Positions 8,662 through 18,238 of a stretch of DNA of 64,000 bases are shown here, in pieces; position 1 is the stretch's first letter, and each line of letters starts with the position of its first letter. The stretch spans positions 124,001 to 188,000 of the forward strand of contig NZ_JACHCG010000004.1 of the NCBI RefSeq assembly GCF_014200595.1. Direction: 5' to 3'. Source of the DNA: Pedobacter cryoconitis (GTDB lineage: Bacteria > Bacteroidota > Bacteroidia > Sphingobacteriales > Sphingobacteriaceae). The notes under the pieces were generated by a model. It made no database searches, was not told the origin of the DNA, and worked only from the letters and a program-made list of their open reading frames with translations. The translations under genes were made by a program, and so were the position numbers.

Positions 8662-9192
8662 TTAATAGGAAGCTAATGCAAAATTGTTCTCAGAAAACGC
8701 TTTTAGCCTGTCTTTTCCATTCAGAAAATCGAGAGCAATGATAAACGAGTAACCAGCAACTACAGCATCCAGCTTCTGAATCAGTTTGGAAGCTGCAACC
8801 ACTGTACCACCTGTAGCCAGCAGATCATCGTGAATCAATACATGCTGTCCTGGAAGAATAGCATCTTCATGCACTTCGAGTGTAGCACTGCCATATTCCA
8901 GGTCATAAGTTTGCTGTATAGTTTTGTGCGGTAATTTCCCAGCCTTTCTGATCGGTACAAAAGGAACATTCAGCAAATTCGCCAAAGCCATTCCAAACAG
9001 AAAGCCTCTGCTTTCAATTCCAGCCACTACATCAATCTTAACTGCTGAAAGCTGCATAGCCAGGGCGGTAGTAATTTCACCGCATAACGCTGCATCTTTT
9101 AAAATTGGTGTAATGTCTTTAAAAACGATACCCGGTTTTGGAAAATCGTTTACATCGCGTACAATCTGTTTTATTTTTGTTTCCATTGTCAT
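8662..9192 (-). CDS. apt: Adenine phosphoribosyltransferase
   Basis: A 176-residue protein. The family start (IVRDVNDFPKPGIVFKDITP), the adenine pocket (GIESRGFLFG) and the PRPP-binding loop (VLIHDDLLATGGTV) are all present. It salvages adenine and PRPP to AMP. A second ATG two codons in could also be the start. It is separated from the upstream helix-hairpin-helix gene by only two bases, so the two are probably co-transcribed and translationally coupled. Confidence 0.96.
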   Translation of the reverse strand: MTMETKIKQIVRDVNDFPKPGIVFKDITPILKDAALCGEITTALAMQLSAVKIDVVAGIESRGFLFGMALANLLNVPFVPIRKAGKLPHKTIQQTYDLEYGSATLEVHEDAILPGQHVLIHDDLLATGGTVVAASKLIQKLDAVVAGYSFIIALDFLNGKDRLKAFSENNFALASY

Positions 9193-9194
9193 GA

Positions 9195-10100
9195 TTAAAA
9201 AGAAATATAAGGCGCTAACCTCTCTATAGTTTCAGCAGATAAAATAGCCACCTTTCTTAAGTCTGCAATATTACCATAATTTCCGTGTTGTTTTCGAAAC
9301 TGAATGATTGCATTGACCTGTTTATACTTTAAATAGGGGTGATTTTTTAAATCATCAAACAATGCTGTATTAAGGTTAATTCTGGTCAGCGCCTGCTCGT
9401 CCAAACTGAGCTGATCTTTAATTTCATCATACTTTAAACTATCCAGCCCATATACTTCCAGCAGCTGCTCTTTCTTATAAAATCCGCCAAGACGCTGCCG
9501 GTAATTGAAAATCCTTCTGGCAAAAGCCGGGCCTACCCCTCTGATCTCCATCAATTGTAAAGTATCGGCAGTATTGAGTGGTATTAATACGGCTTTCTGC
9601 TGCGCAGGATAACGTTTTGCAGGGTATTCAGGATTCAGTTGCTGGTGTTTCTGTTCCCCTGCCAAACCAATACTTATATAAGGTATCAGTCTTTCATACA
9701 TTTCCGGACTGATGACATACATTTTCTGCAAGTCTTCTTTCTTAAAATACCGGCCTCCTTTCTCTTTATACCTGGACATTACAGCAGCCTGTTTTACTGA
9801 CAAACCTAATCGCTGCCAGTCATCCGCGTTTATCAGATTGGGATCAAAATTAAACAACGTTGATTTCAGTGACGGAGCTGCTGCCATCTTCTGCTGTCTG
9901 ACTGCTCCCTCCTTCTCCTGTTTCATCCACATTAATTTATTGATAGCCAACCTTTCTGTTTCCGGATCCGTTTGTTCAGGAAAAAAGGACACATAAACAA
10001 AGGGAACTGCTCTGATCAATACGATCAGCACAACCATAGCCAGTAAGCCATTATACTCCCGTTTGGAGAAACTAAAATAAGAACGTAACCATTTTTGCAT
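9195..10100 (-). CDS. Membrane-anchored helix-hairpin-helix protein (ComEA-like)
   Basis: A 301-residue protein. It has one N-terminal transmembrane segment (about residues 20-38) and three helix-hairpin-helix units at about 85-145, 170-225 and 240-300 (VSPEMYERL-, IRGVGPAFARRI- and ILSAETIERLAPYI-type patterns). The family binds DNA non-specifically, and ComEA proteins act in DNA uptake. The topology suggests a DNA-binding domain outside the inner membrane. It ends two bases before apt, an arrangement common in this phylum. A competence function is inferred. Confidence 0.8.
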   Translation of the reverse strand: MQKWLRSYFSFSKREYNGLLAMVVLIVLIRAVPFVYVSFFPEQTDPETERLAINKLMWMKQEKEGAVRQQKMAAAPSLKSTLFNFDPNLINADDWQRLGLSVKQAAVMSRYKEKGGRYFKKEDLQKMYVISPEMYERLIPYISIGLAGEQKHQQLNPEYPAKRYPAQQKAVLIPLNTADTLQLMEIRGVGPAFARRIFNYRQRLGGFYKKEQLLEVYGLDSLKYDEIKDQLSLDEQALTRINLNTALFDDLKNHPYLKYKQVNAIIQFRKQHGNYGNIADLRKVAILSAETIERLAPYISF

Positions 10101-10260
10101 CTCCAGTCAATGTACTCCCCTTATTCAGAAAGATGGTTAGATTTCTGAATAAAATTCTTCTTTCTCTTATTTTCCAATAAGATGAGGCAATTATGACGGC
10201 AAAAAGGAAGCTTAAACATATGATCAGATAAATTTTAAACTTTTCTAAAAATATAAATCT

Positions 10261-10268
10261 TATTTTTG
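10261..10268 (+). promoter_or_regulatory. Possible -7 box for the PlsC-GNAT gene
   Basis: TATTTTTG matches TAnnTTTG on the plus strand. A start site near 10275 would exclude the TTG at 10266 as translation start and supports an ATG downstream. No good TTTG element is visible at the expected upstream distance. Confidence 0.4.
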
Positions 10269-10340
10269 AGATTGATTCAGGAACATATTCAGATCTCTAT
10301 TCCAGATATGCTCCCAATTCTCCCCCTTTTAAAAACAAAT

Positions 10341-12092
10341 ATGAAGATCATAACAACCAAAGAATTTGCAAAGGCTACTAAAATTGATAAACTCGGTGTT
10401 CCGGGACTTGCAGATTTACTGATGGAAGTCATGAAATTGAACGATATTAATAAAGTTTTCTCTCAGAATCAGCATTTCAATGGTTTAGAGTTTGTAGATA
10501 AAATACTGGAAACTATAGGGGTGTCAATTGATTTCGATGAAGATGACCTGAGAAATATTCCCAAAACAGGTGGTTTTATTGCGATTGCAAACCATCCTTA
10601 TGGAGGGATAGAAGGACTTGCATTGGTAAAACTATTATGTACCGTGCGTCCGGAAGCCAAAGTAATGGTGAATTTCATCCTTCAGAAGATCCCTAATTTA
10701 AATGAGTTTTTTGTTGCCGTTAACCCTTTTGAAAATGTACAGCATTCTTCAAGTATCAGCGGGTTAAAAGCAACATTTGATCTTTTGCAGAACGGGGTTC
10801 CTATTGGGATCTTTCCAGCAGGTGAGGTATCTACCTTTAGCCTGGACAAACAGGAAATTACAGACCGCTTATGGCATCCTGTAGTTGGAAAGCTGATCGC
10901 CCGTGCAAAAGTACCGGTAGTCCCGATTTACTTCCACGGTAATAATGGTGTATTATTCAATATTCTGAGTTTCATTCACCCAACTTTGCGTACAGCAAAA
11001 CTACCTTCAGAATTCCTCAATAAACAAGGGCTGAAAATAAAAGTCAGGATAGGGAAGCCGATTCATATCGAAGATATTTCTTACCGCAACAACACCAATA
11101 AACTACTTGATTTTCTTCGTGCACGTACTTATGCTCTGGGCACAAGTATCGAACAGGAAAAGAAATTATTTAATCCCATCAATCTTTTCAAAATCAAGAA
11201 GACTCCGGAGCCAATCATTGAGGAAACTCCAGGAGCGAGTATTGTGGAAGAAATTGAACAGCTGGAAGCTTACCGGGTGTGGACGGAGAAAAATTATGAA
11301 GTATACATCACCCCTTCAGCTAATATCCCAAATGTATTGAGGGAAATAGGCCGTCTGAGAGAAATAACTTTCAGAGAAGTCGGCGAAGGTTCTAATAAAA
11401 AGATAGACCTTGATAACTATGATATTTACTATCATCACTTATTCATCTGGGATGTAGAGCAGAAAAATATTGTCGGTGCTTACCGGATTGGTAAAGGAGA
11501 TGAGATTTTAAATACTTTAGGCAAAAGAGGATTTTATCTTTCTGAGCTCTTTAAAATAAAAGAACCATTCTATCCTGTATTAAGACAGGGAATTGAATTG
11601 GGACGTTCATGGATCCGTAAAGAATATCAGCAAAAAGCATTACCGTTATTCTTGTTATGGAAAGGTATCTTAAAGTATCTTTTAGATAATCCACAGTACC
11701 GCTACATGTTTGGCCCGGTTAGTATCAGTAATAACTTTTCCAAATTCTCTAAATCACTGATTGTTGATTTCATTACCAAGAATCACTTCGATTATGAGTT
11801 GGGACAATATGTAAGACCAAGAAATAAATTCAAAGCAGATTTATCAGCGATTGATAAAGACCTGCTGATTGAAAGCAGTGATTCACTAAAAGATCTTGAT
11901 GTATTGATATCTGATATTGAAAATACACATATTAAAATTCCTGTGTTGTTAAGACAATACCTTAACCTCAATGCGAAGATTATCTGCTTTAATATAGATC
12001 CGAAATTTTCAGATTGTCTGGATGGATTCCTCGTGGTGGATATGCAAAGTATCCCACCAGAAATGCTGGAGAAAATTGGTAAGAACTTCTAA
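10341..12092 (+). CDS. Bifunctional PlsC/GNAT acyltransferase, OlsF-like aminolipid synthase
   Basis: A 583-residue protein from the ATG at 10341; in-frame starts at 10266 or 10302 are possible but less likely. The N-terminal half is a PlsC-type acyltransferase (IANHPYGGIEG in place of the NHxxxxD motif, and FPAGEVST in place of FPEGTRS). The C-terminal half is a GNAT-type N-acyltransferase (VGAYRIGKGDEIL, ELGRSWIRKEYQ, FGPVSISNNF). Bifunctional OlsF enzymes with this order make ornithine-type aminolipids: one domain N-acylates the amino acid and the other O-acylates the hydroxy-acyl chain. Substrate amino acid unknown. A terminator follows at once. Confidence 0.8.
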   Translation: MKIITTKEFAKATKIDKLGVPGLADLLMEVMKLNDINKVFSQNQHFNGLEFVDKILETIGVSIDFDEDDLRNIPKTGGFIAIANHPYGGIEGLALVKLLCTVRPEAKVMVNFILQKIPNLNEFFVAVNPFENVQHSSSISGLKATFDLLQNGVPIGIFPAGEVSTFSLDKQEITDRLWHPVVGKLIARAKVPVVPIYFHGNNGVLFNILSFIHPTLRTAKLPSEFLNKQGLKIKVRIGKPIHIEDISYRNNTNKLLDFLRARTYALGTSIEQEKKLFNPINLFKIKKTPEPIIEETPGASIVEEIEQLEAYRVWTEKNYEVYITPSANIPNVLREIGRLREITFREVGEGSNKKIDLDNYDIYYHHLFIWDVEQKNIVGAYRIGKGDEILNTLGKRGFYLSELFKIKEPFYPVLRQGIELGRSWIRKEYQQKALPLFLLWKGILKYLLDNPQYRYMFGPVSISNNFSKFSKSLIVDFITKNHFDYELGQYVRPRNKFKADLSAIDKDLLIESSDSLKDLDVLISDIENTHIKIPVLLRQYLNLNAKIICFNIDPKFSDCLDGFLVVDMQSIPPEMLEKIGKNF

Positions 12093-12098
12093 AAAAAC

Positions 12099-12131
12099 AA
12101 ATAGCCCGGACATCCACCCGGGCTATTTTGT
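12099..12131 (+). terminator. Intrinsic terminator of the acyltransferase gene
   Basis: AAATAGCCCGG (12099-12109) pairs perfectly with CCGGGCTATTT (12118-12128), followed by TTG. It starts 7 bp after the stop codon. It may also work on the opposite strand. Confidence 0.85.
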
Positions 12132-12261
12132 TATCAACTAAACCTAAACTTGATAAATACTAACCAAATATTTACACCACAAATATAGAGGCGATATGTT
12201 AAGTCAGGATTAAGGATGGGTTATCTGTATTAAACATTTCTATACGCTAATTACATAGCTG

Positions 12262-13401
12262 TTACTTCATATATTCTGCCAGCTGATATTGCAATTCGAC
12301 ACCATTTAAGTCCCTGGTAACTATCTTTCCTTCAGGACCAATCACGATACTCGCCGGAGTTCCCTGAGTACCATAAAGCTTTGCAGTGGCAAGCGGCCCG
12401 GATTTCAATCCCCATACTTGTACCCATGGAAGTTTATTTGCTTTCACTTCTTTTACCCAAACTTGTTTTCTTTTTTCGGGGTCTAAAGAGATACTGATAA
12501 TCTTAAATTTCTTCTGCTTATATAATTCGGCAGATTTAATCATTTTATAGTTTTCTGCTTTGATCAGGTCGTTACCTGTAACCCAGAAATACAGTACTAC
12601 ATAATTGCCACGATAAGCAGATAACTTTACCGCTTTGCCATTCACATCATATAAAGTAAAATCTGGTGCGGGCGTACCCACAGCGCCCTGGCTCATGGAC
12701 TGAATAAGTTTCCCGATACGTTGTCCTTCCTGTGTATTCCTGAATTTCGCATCAATAGACCTGTAAGCAGTACCCGTTTTATTCATATCCTTTCCATAAC
12801 CCATATTAATAATATCAGTCAGGGCATACAGACTGAAGTAAGATTGAGGGTTTTCATGGATAAACTGTAATTGTTTTTCAAAGCGCTCCGCTTTGAATTT
12901 ATGCATGTATTCATCAAACTCTTTAAAAAAAGGATAGGAGTTCCATAAATAAGGAGAAATTCTGTTCCGGTAATTTTTATAAGCAGCAGAGACTGTACCG
13001 CCTATAAATTTATTATAAGCCATGTACGCGTCATTGATCTTTGAACCGGTAACCTGACCACGTATCAAAGAATCTTGAGCAGTGACAGTAATTTCAGAAT
13101 TATCCAAAAACAGCCCAAGTTCATCTGTATTATTTTCCAGATCAATACTATCTTTTCCGACCCCGTATCTATCTAAACTTAAGTAAGCGAGTACTGGCTT
13201 TTTCGCAATACCTTTAAATTGAAAGATGCCATTATTTACAACTGCCGAATCCAGTATTTTGGCTCCATAAGAATCTAAATAAACTTTTGCAGGGCCGCGA
13301 AGGCCTCTGATTTCCCCCTTGATTATAAAACCTTTCTGCTGAGCAGCAGCTCCACCTATTCCAATACTAAAAACTAATAAACTTAAAACTACACGCTTCA
13401 T
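12262..13401 (-). CDS. TlpA-like thioredoxin-fold protein lacking the CXXC motif
   Basis: A 379-residue secreted protein. The ATG at 13401 gives a proper signal peptide (MKRVVLSLLVFSIGIGGAAAQ); an upstream ATG at 13443 would bury it. The N-terminal half resembles the DUF4369-type domain of Bacteroidota TlpA proteins (IKGEIRGLRGPAKVYL). The C-terminal half is AhpC/TSA-thioredoxin-like (GTPAPDFTLYDVNGKAVKLS, VVLYFWVTG, GTQGTPASIVIGPEGKI). Where TlpA proteins have WCxxC this one has VTGNDLIK, so the redox cysteines are missing. A binding or structural periplasmic role is more likely than thiol exchange. Confidence 0.8.
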   Translation of the reverse strand: MKRVVLSLLVFSIGIGGAAAQQKGFIIKGEIRGLRGPAKVYLDSYGAKILDSAVVNNGIFQFKGIAKKPVLAYLSLDRYGVGKDSIDLENNTDELGLFLDNSEITVTAQDSLIRGQVTGSKINDAYMAYNKFIGGTVSAAYKNYRNRISPYLWNSYPFFKEFDEYMHKFKAERFEKQLQFIHENPQSYFSLYALTDIINMGYGKDMNKTGTAYRSIDAKFRNTQEGQRIGKLIQSMSQGAVGTPAPDFTLYDVNGKAVKLSAYRGNYVVLYFWVTGNDLIKAENYKMIKSAELYKQKKFKIISISLDPEKRKQVWVKEVKANKLPWVQVWGLKSGPLATAKLYGTQGTPASIVIGPEGKIVTRDLNGVELQYQLAEYMK

Positions 13402-13490
13402 AAAATGGGTAACTATACTAAGATGAAATGAATAAATCATCATTTCGCAGCCAATATAGCAGAATCTTATAAGTTATGCCCAATTATATA

Positions 13491-13847
13491 CTATTTACCT
13501 TCTGTTAATTCGGCAGGAAAAAAGTCACGACTGAACAAGATCTTAATTTCTGTACTATTTGCCTGGTTGGTGGAGATATTGCCTTCATAATGCCACCCTA
13601 ATTCGGTAATGTAGTTTATTACCTGAACAAAATTAGACATATACTCTACCTGATTCAACTTGTGTACAAAGATAGAGTCCTTCAGAGGACTATATTTTCT
13701 GGTCTGTCCATAATCTATATGTGGAGTGCGCAAATCTTGACCGTAATAAGTTAAAGTACAGAACTTTTTTATTTTTACCTGTGCATCGGATGGTAAAATA
13801 AACAAGAACGAAATAAGTGCAATAAGGACCAGCGTTTTAGAATTCAT
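13491..13847 (-). CDS. Small secreted protein of unknown function
   Basis: A 118-residue protein if started at the ATG at 13847, which gives a signal peptide (MNSKTLVLIALISFLFILPSDAQ). The mature part (KFCTLTYYGQDLRTPHIDYG, FVQVINYITELGWHYEG) does not match a family I know. It lies 89 bp from the TlpA-like gene, on the same strand and upstream of it, so co-transcription is possible. Confidence 0.6.
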   Translation of the reverse strand: MNSKTLVLIALISFLFILPSDAQVKIKKFCTLTYYGQDLRTPHIDYGQTRKYSPLKDSIFVHKLNQVEYMSNFVQVINYITELGWHYEGNISTNQANSTEIKILFSRDFFPAELTEGK

Positions 13848-13941
13848 AATTTTATAATGTAAAATCAAATAACTGAAAATTTGTTCATCAATAAAAATAC
13901 CGATCAAATATTAACTGAATATTAATTCACACAACAAACAA

Positions 13942-13975
13942 AAAACCCTTATCTAAATTAATAGATAAGGGTTTT
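13942..13975 (-). terminator. Intrinsic terminator of the Oar-like receptor gene
   Basis: AAAACCCTTATCTA (13942-13955) pairs perfectly with its complement at 13962-13975 around a 6-base loop. An A-run precedes it on the plus strand, which becomes a T-run on the minus strand. It lies 36 bp after the receptor stop codon. Confidence 0.85.
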
Positions 13976-14010
13976 ATATGATATCCTTCCATAAGAAGGT
14001 TAACCATTCA

Positions 14011-17000
14011 TTAGAAGCTGTATCTCAAACCAAATTGCATTTGGAATCTTGAAGCAAAGAAGTCTTTTGAATAATTACTTGTATTCTTCTGATCAAATGT
14101 ATAAGTAGGGTAAGTTGTTGGAGTACCAGCAGTAACACTTGTTAATCCTACACTAGCCATTGAGTTGAAAGTATTAGGAGAGAAATATTGAACTCCCCAG
14201 TTTTTGTTCAGTAAGTTAGTTAAGTTAACGATATCATAAGTAAACGTTAAAGTATGCTTATGTGTACCATTTTCTATGATTTTGAAGTCCTGAGCAAAAC
14301 GGAAATCAAGTTGTGTATTCCAAGGTGTACGTGCTCCATTTCTTTCAGTGAAATTACCTCTTCTTGTTTTCAGGTATTTATCACTGTCAATAAATGCATC
14401 AAAAGCTGCTGCTTGCTGTGCACCTATTGCTGTTTTAGCAAAGAAATTAGCCGTTTCACCTACGTTAGGAATATAAGCTAAACTTACAGTCTGTCCTGTT
14501 CCATTGATCGTAGAGTTAACGAATCCATAAGAATAAGGAGTACCAGACTGAGCACTATAGAACAGAGAGAAACTTGATACATATTTGTTGGCCTTATCCC
14601 AGCTCAGTCTGTAGTTAACTGTAGAAATGATACGGTTACGAATATCGAAGTTTGAAGTCGCTAATTGTGGATTATTCGGGCTTAAAGCCTGATTTAACTG
14701 CCAGTTAGACTCCATTGAGTTCCTGATACCATTGGTTACATCTTTAGACTGTCCGTAAGTATAGGCAGCCATTACATCTAACCCAAAAGGGAAAGATTTG
14801 CCAATCTGACCAGTTACACTGTAACGGTAACCTTTGCTTGTATTAGAAAGCAGGTATGAGTTAGTATATAACGAGTTGTTTTTAAGGTTAGCATTGTAAA
14901 TTGGTTGTTGATGTTGTGTATCATAAATCATATATGTAGGGTTATCTACAATATTGATCTGTTGAAATTTCAAGTCGTTGATTACTTTAGTATAAATACC
15001 TTCTACAGTGAATTTCCACTGATCATCAGTTTTATAATCAAAAGCTAAGCTACTTCTCCATGTTTTAGGCATTTTGAAGTTATTATCAATTAAGTCAACC
15101 TGAGTTGGGCCACTTGCATCACTAACGTTGATTGGTTTACCATTTTTATCCACTTGCTTAGAAACAAATCCAGCTTCACCATTTCCGGTTAATGCATCTC
15201 TGATAGGATCGCTTCCTGGAGTGAATGCAACCTGACTTGATTTATTATCATATGCACCATAAGTTACCCCGTTGTTATAATAAGCATAACCTAACCAGGC
15301 AAAAGGAACTCTACCAGTAAATAAACCACTACCACCACGCATGATCAAGCTTTGATCACCTAATACGTCGAAGTTAAATCCAATACGTGGGGAAACTTGT
15401 ACCTGTCCAAAGAAGCTGTTCTTAATCTGGCTTGGTTGTGTATAAGTAAAAGTAGTACCATAGTTAGGATCAACAGGTGCATTTGTAGTTTTCGAACTTA
15501 ATGGTTGTTTGTTTGGCATATCAGCTAAATCAAATCTCAAACCATATGTTAATTTGAAACGATCTGATATCTGCCATTGATCTTCACCATATACACTGTA
15601 CATATTTAACTTAAACTGTGCAGGCGGATTAGCTATAATGTTATCTCTTGAATTATCAGCATAGTTATAGTTCGTACGAACACGTGTAGGAGTACCTGCT
15701 AAGAAACCATCTACATCTTTATAAGAGATACGACCGTTCCATGCATTCACGAAACCATAAGTAATATTATATAACTCGTTATGTGTACCGAAAGTAAATG
15801 TGTGTTTTCCTTTTGTTAAAGTGAAGTTGTCAGTAAATTCAAAAGTCTTTTGTTTCATATTGAAGATACTTGCTTCACGATCTGTTCCTAAGAAAATCGT
15901 TCCACCATTTGCACCACCAATTTCAATTTGAGGTAATGCAGCATTAGATGTTGGAGTTCTGAAATCATGGATATTTGAATAACCTACTACTAAGCTATTA
16001 GACATATCATTGTTGATCCTGCTTTTTAACTCAGCAACAGTAGAACTTTGATTATTTGTTTGTTTATAATCAATACCACCAAATCTGAAGTTTGACTGGT
16101 CACGCTCTAAGTTAGTCGCTTCAGAAGTAATCGTGTTGTTACGGATAGTCAACTGATTTTTATCATTGATGTTCCAATCCACACGGTTGAAGAATTTATT
16201 TGATCTGGCGTAGATATCATAGTTTCCAAAAGAACCAACATCAACACCATATTTGTTTTTCATCAAGTCAGAAATTTTCTGAGCCTGATCTAAAGTAAGA
16301 ACCTTCATATCCGGAGAACCAGCACCAAGGATCACAGGATCCTGACGACGGGTAATCTCCTCATTGGTAAAGAAGAATAATTTATTTTTGATAATCGGGA
16401 AACCTAATCTGAAACCAGTTTGATAATCATGGAAAGAAGAAGGCTCTTTTGATCCGTCACCAGTTTTATTGTTACCAATTAAACTTGCATTACGACCGTA
16501 AGCATAAACAGATCCCGATACATCATTAGTACCAGAACGCGTTACCGCATTCACACTACCACCAGTAAAGTTACCAATCTTAACATCGTAAGGAGCTAAT
16601 AAAACCTGAACATCCTGGATCGCATCAATCGATACCGGGTTTGTTCTTGTACTGCTACCTGGCATACCAGAACTTCCACTCTGACCACCCAATGAAGGAC
16701 TGAAACCAATAGCATCATTATTAATCGCACCATCAATAGTTACGTTATTGTATCTGAAGTTGGTTCCCATGAAAGAGTTGTCTTTGCTACCTTGTGGAGT
16801 TGTACGGGTTAAATCCGTTAAGCTTCTGCTTACAGTTGGCATGTTCTTGATTTGCTCTTCGCCAATCTGTGTGCCTGCACCAACTTTAACGCCACCTCTT
16901 TTACCTTTAACAGTTACTTCACTCAGTTGTTGACCTTCATCTGTTAAGGTGAAGTCTAAACGCTGGTCAGTACCTAAACCCAGGCTGTTAATGTCTTTTT

Positions 17001-17283
17001 CCTGTTTATTATAACCTACATAAGTTACAGTGATTTTGTAAGGTCCACCAGGATTTAAGTTATTGATACGGAAGTATCCATCAGATCCGGTAACCGCACC
17101 ATATTTAGTTCCGGTTGGAACATGTAAAACTAAAACACTCGCTCCGGGAATAGTCTGTCCCTTTGCATCTTTAATTTTACCATTAACGCTTGATGTCGTT
17201 ACCTGAGCATTTACTCCTAACCCCATAAAAAGGAGGAAAGTAAGCATCACGCAGGAGAGATTAATTGTTAGAAATTTTTTCAT
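14011..17283 (-). CDS. Oar-like TonB-dependent outer membrane receptor
   Basis: A 1,090-residue protein with a signal peptide ending VNAQ. A carboxypeptidase-regulatory-like domain (about 30-125: VNGKIKDAKGQTIPGASVLV) is followed by a plug region (TVSRSLTDLTRTTPQGS, IDAIQDVQVLLAPYDVKIGN, GGSVNAVTRSGTN). The C-terminal barrel ends FQMQFGLRYSF with the terminal aromatic residue. This matches the Oar-type group of TonB-dependent transporters, which has no SusD partner, and none is encoded here. The ligand is unknown; members have been linked to protein or peptide secretion and uptake. It is a single-gene unit with a terminator downstream. Confidence 0.9.
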   Translation of the reverse strand: MKKFLTINLSCVMLTFLLFMGLGVNAQVTTSSVNGKIKDAKGQTIPGASVLVLHVPTGTKYGAVTGSDGYFRINNLNPGGPYKITVTYVGYNKQEKDINSLGLGTDQRLDFTLTDEGQQLSEVTVKGKRGGVKVGAGTQIGEEQIKNMPTVSRSLTDLTRTTPQGSKDNSFMGTNFRYNNVTIDGAINNDAIGFSPSLGGQSGSSGMPGSSTRTNPVSIDAIQDVQVLLAPYDVKIGNFTGGSVNAVTRSGTNDVSGSVYAYGRNASLIGNNKTGDGSKEPSSFHDYQTGFRLGFPIIKNKLFFFTNEEITRRQDPVILGAGSPDMKVLTLDQAQKISDLMKNKYGVDVGSFGNYDIYARSNKFFNRVDWNINDKNQLTIRNNTITSEATNLERDQSNFRFGGIDYKQTNNQSSTVAELKSRINNDMSNSLVVGYSNIHDFRTPTSNAALPQIEIGGANGGTIFLGTDREASIFNMKQKTFEFTDNFTLTKGKHTFTFGTHNELYNITYGFVNAWNGRISYKDVDGFLAGTPTRVRTNYNYADNSRDNIIANPPAQFKLNMYSVYGEDQWQISDRFKLTYGLRFDLADMPNKQPLSSKTTNAPVDPNYGTTFTYTQPSQIKNSFFGQVQVSPRIGFNFDVLGDQSLIMRGGSGLFTGRVPFAWLGYAYYNNGVTYGAYDNKSSQVAFTPGSDPIRDALTGNGEAGFVSKQVDKNGKPINVSDASGPTQVDLIDNNFKMPKTWRSSLAFDYKTDDQWKFTVEGIYTKVINDLKFQQINIVDNPTYMIYDTQHQQPIYNANLKNNSLYTNSYLLSNTSKGYRYSVTGQIGKSFPFGLDVMAAYTYGQSKDVTNGIRNSMESNWQLNQALSPNNPQLATSNFDIRNRIISTVNYRLSWDKANKYVSSFSLFYSAQSGTPYSYGFVNSTINGTGQTVSLAYIPNVGETANFFAKTAIGAQQAAAFDAFIDSDKYLKTRRGNFTERNGARTPWNTQLDFRFAQDFKIIENGTHKHTLTFTYDIVNLTNLLNKNWGVQYFSPNTFNSMASVGLTSVTAGTPTTYPTYTFDQKNTSNYSKDFFASRFQMQFGLRYSF

Positions 17284-17547
17284 TTTTCTTGCTTCTGTTT
17301 GTTTTTGTAAAACTAGGGCAGCAATGTGACGTTAATATTAATTTTATATGAATGAGCCCATGAGTTAATATCAAATTATAGATGAATTAAAACACTGCTA
17401 AAAACAGGTGAAAATGACCCATTAAGGCTATCAAAAAGAGGTTAGAAGGCCTTAATATTATTTCTCCGGATGCTCAGGGAGCCTTAAAATAGTGTTTCCC
17501 TAATATTAAGCTTACGTTAACCCGATACAAATCAGTATATATCGCAT
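17284..17547. other. Intergenic region upstream of the Oar-like receptor
   Basis: No gene seen. It should contain the receptor promoter, but I could not fix a convincing -7 box. A 10-bp inverted repeat (CTTAATATTA at 17451-17460 and TAATATTAAG at 17501-17510) encloses 40 bp; this could be a regulatory site or chance in AT-rich DNA. Confidence 0.4.
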
Positions 17548-17582
17548 AACAAAGCCGCTGAGTATTACCCAGCGGCTTTGTT
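17548..17582 (-). terminator. Terminator-like hairpin downstream of the Mpo1-like gene
   Basis: AACAAAGCCGCTG (17548-17560) pairs perfectly with its complement at 17570-17582. The T-run (eight T) lies on the plus-strand side, and the minus strand continues TTATGCG. It probably ends the Mpo1-like transcript arriving from the right, although the T-run orientation suits the plus strand better. Confidence 0.6.
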
Positions 17583-17648
17583 TTTTTTAACGTATTTAAG
17601 ATGTTGAGCTGAAGCCACAAGCATAGCTTGTTAGCTAAATCGCAGTAA

Positions 17649-18173
17649 CTAATATTTCAAGCCAACCTTCAGACAAATAAAGTGTAATAACCAGATCGGG
17701 CCGATTAACAAAAATTTAACATCCTGTAAAAATGAAGGTTTTTTACCCTCGATTTTATGACCGATGAACTGTCCAACCCATGAAAGCACGAAAATTACTG
17801 CACAAACCAGCCAGAGTGCAGGTCCACCAGCCAATTCCCACTTCTCCAGCTGTACAATTACAGCAGCAGCAGCAAAGATTAATAAGATCATCATATAAGA
17901 AAGTACCGGCGAAAGGCGGTAATAATAATATCCAGAAAAAGCAATGACAAAAGAAGCCCAGTTCACAAATCCATTATACTTTCCAAGGAAAGCCAGGTGC
18001 GGAAAAGGGATAGCCCAGATCATTCCTAATAAGCTAAATACAATCAACGGCACACAAACCCAGTGAATCAGTTCATTACTGGGATTCTGATGACTTTCTG
18101 AGTAGGTATCAAATAGAATATCCACTTCCTTTTTACGCTCCAATTTTTCCACCGGGGATTTCTGCTTCTTCAT
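17649..18173 (-). CDS. Mpo1-like (DUF962) membrane protein
   Basis: A 174-residue protein with about four transmembrane segments. The N-terminal pattern (ILFDTYSESHQNPSNELIHWVCVPLIVFSL) carries the histidines typical of the DUF962/Mpo1 family, and another histidine occurs late in GQFIGHKIEGKKPSF. Yeast Mpo1 is an Fe(II)-dependent dioxygenase that shortens 2-hydroxy fatty acids by alpha-oxidation. The bacterial role is not established. It lies just downstream of the rny gene on the same strand, with a terminator between them. Confidence 0.8.
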   Translation of the reverse strand: MKKQKSPVEKLERKKEVDILFDTYSESHQNPSNELIHWVCVPLIVFSLLGMIWAIPFPHLAFLGKYNGFVNWASFVIAFSGYYYYRLSPVLSYMMILLIFAAAAVIVQLEKWELAGGPALWLVCAVIFVLSWVGQFIGHKIEGKKPSFLQDVKFLLIGPIWLLHFICLKVGLKY

Positions 18174-18183
18174 AGTATAAAAA

Positions 18184-18214
18184 TAAAAAAAAGCGATAGA
18201 ATAATCTATCGCTT
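18184..18214 (-). terminator. Intrinsic terminator of rny
   Basis: AAGCGATAGA (18191-18200) pairs perfectly with TCTATCGCTT (18205-18214) around ATAA. The minus strand continues with a T-run. It lies 25 bp after the rny stop codon. Confidence 0.85.
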
Positions 18215-18238
18215 CGGTAATAATATTTATTGAGCTGC

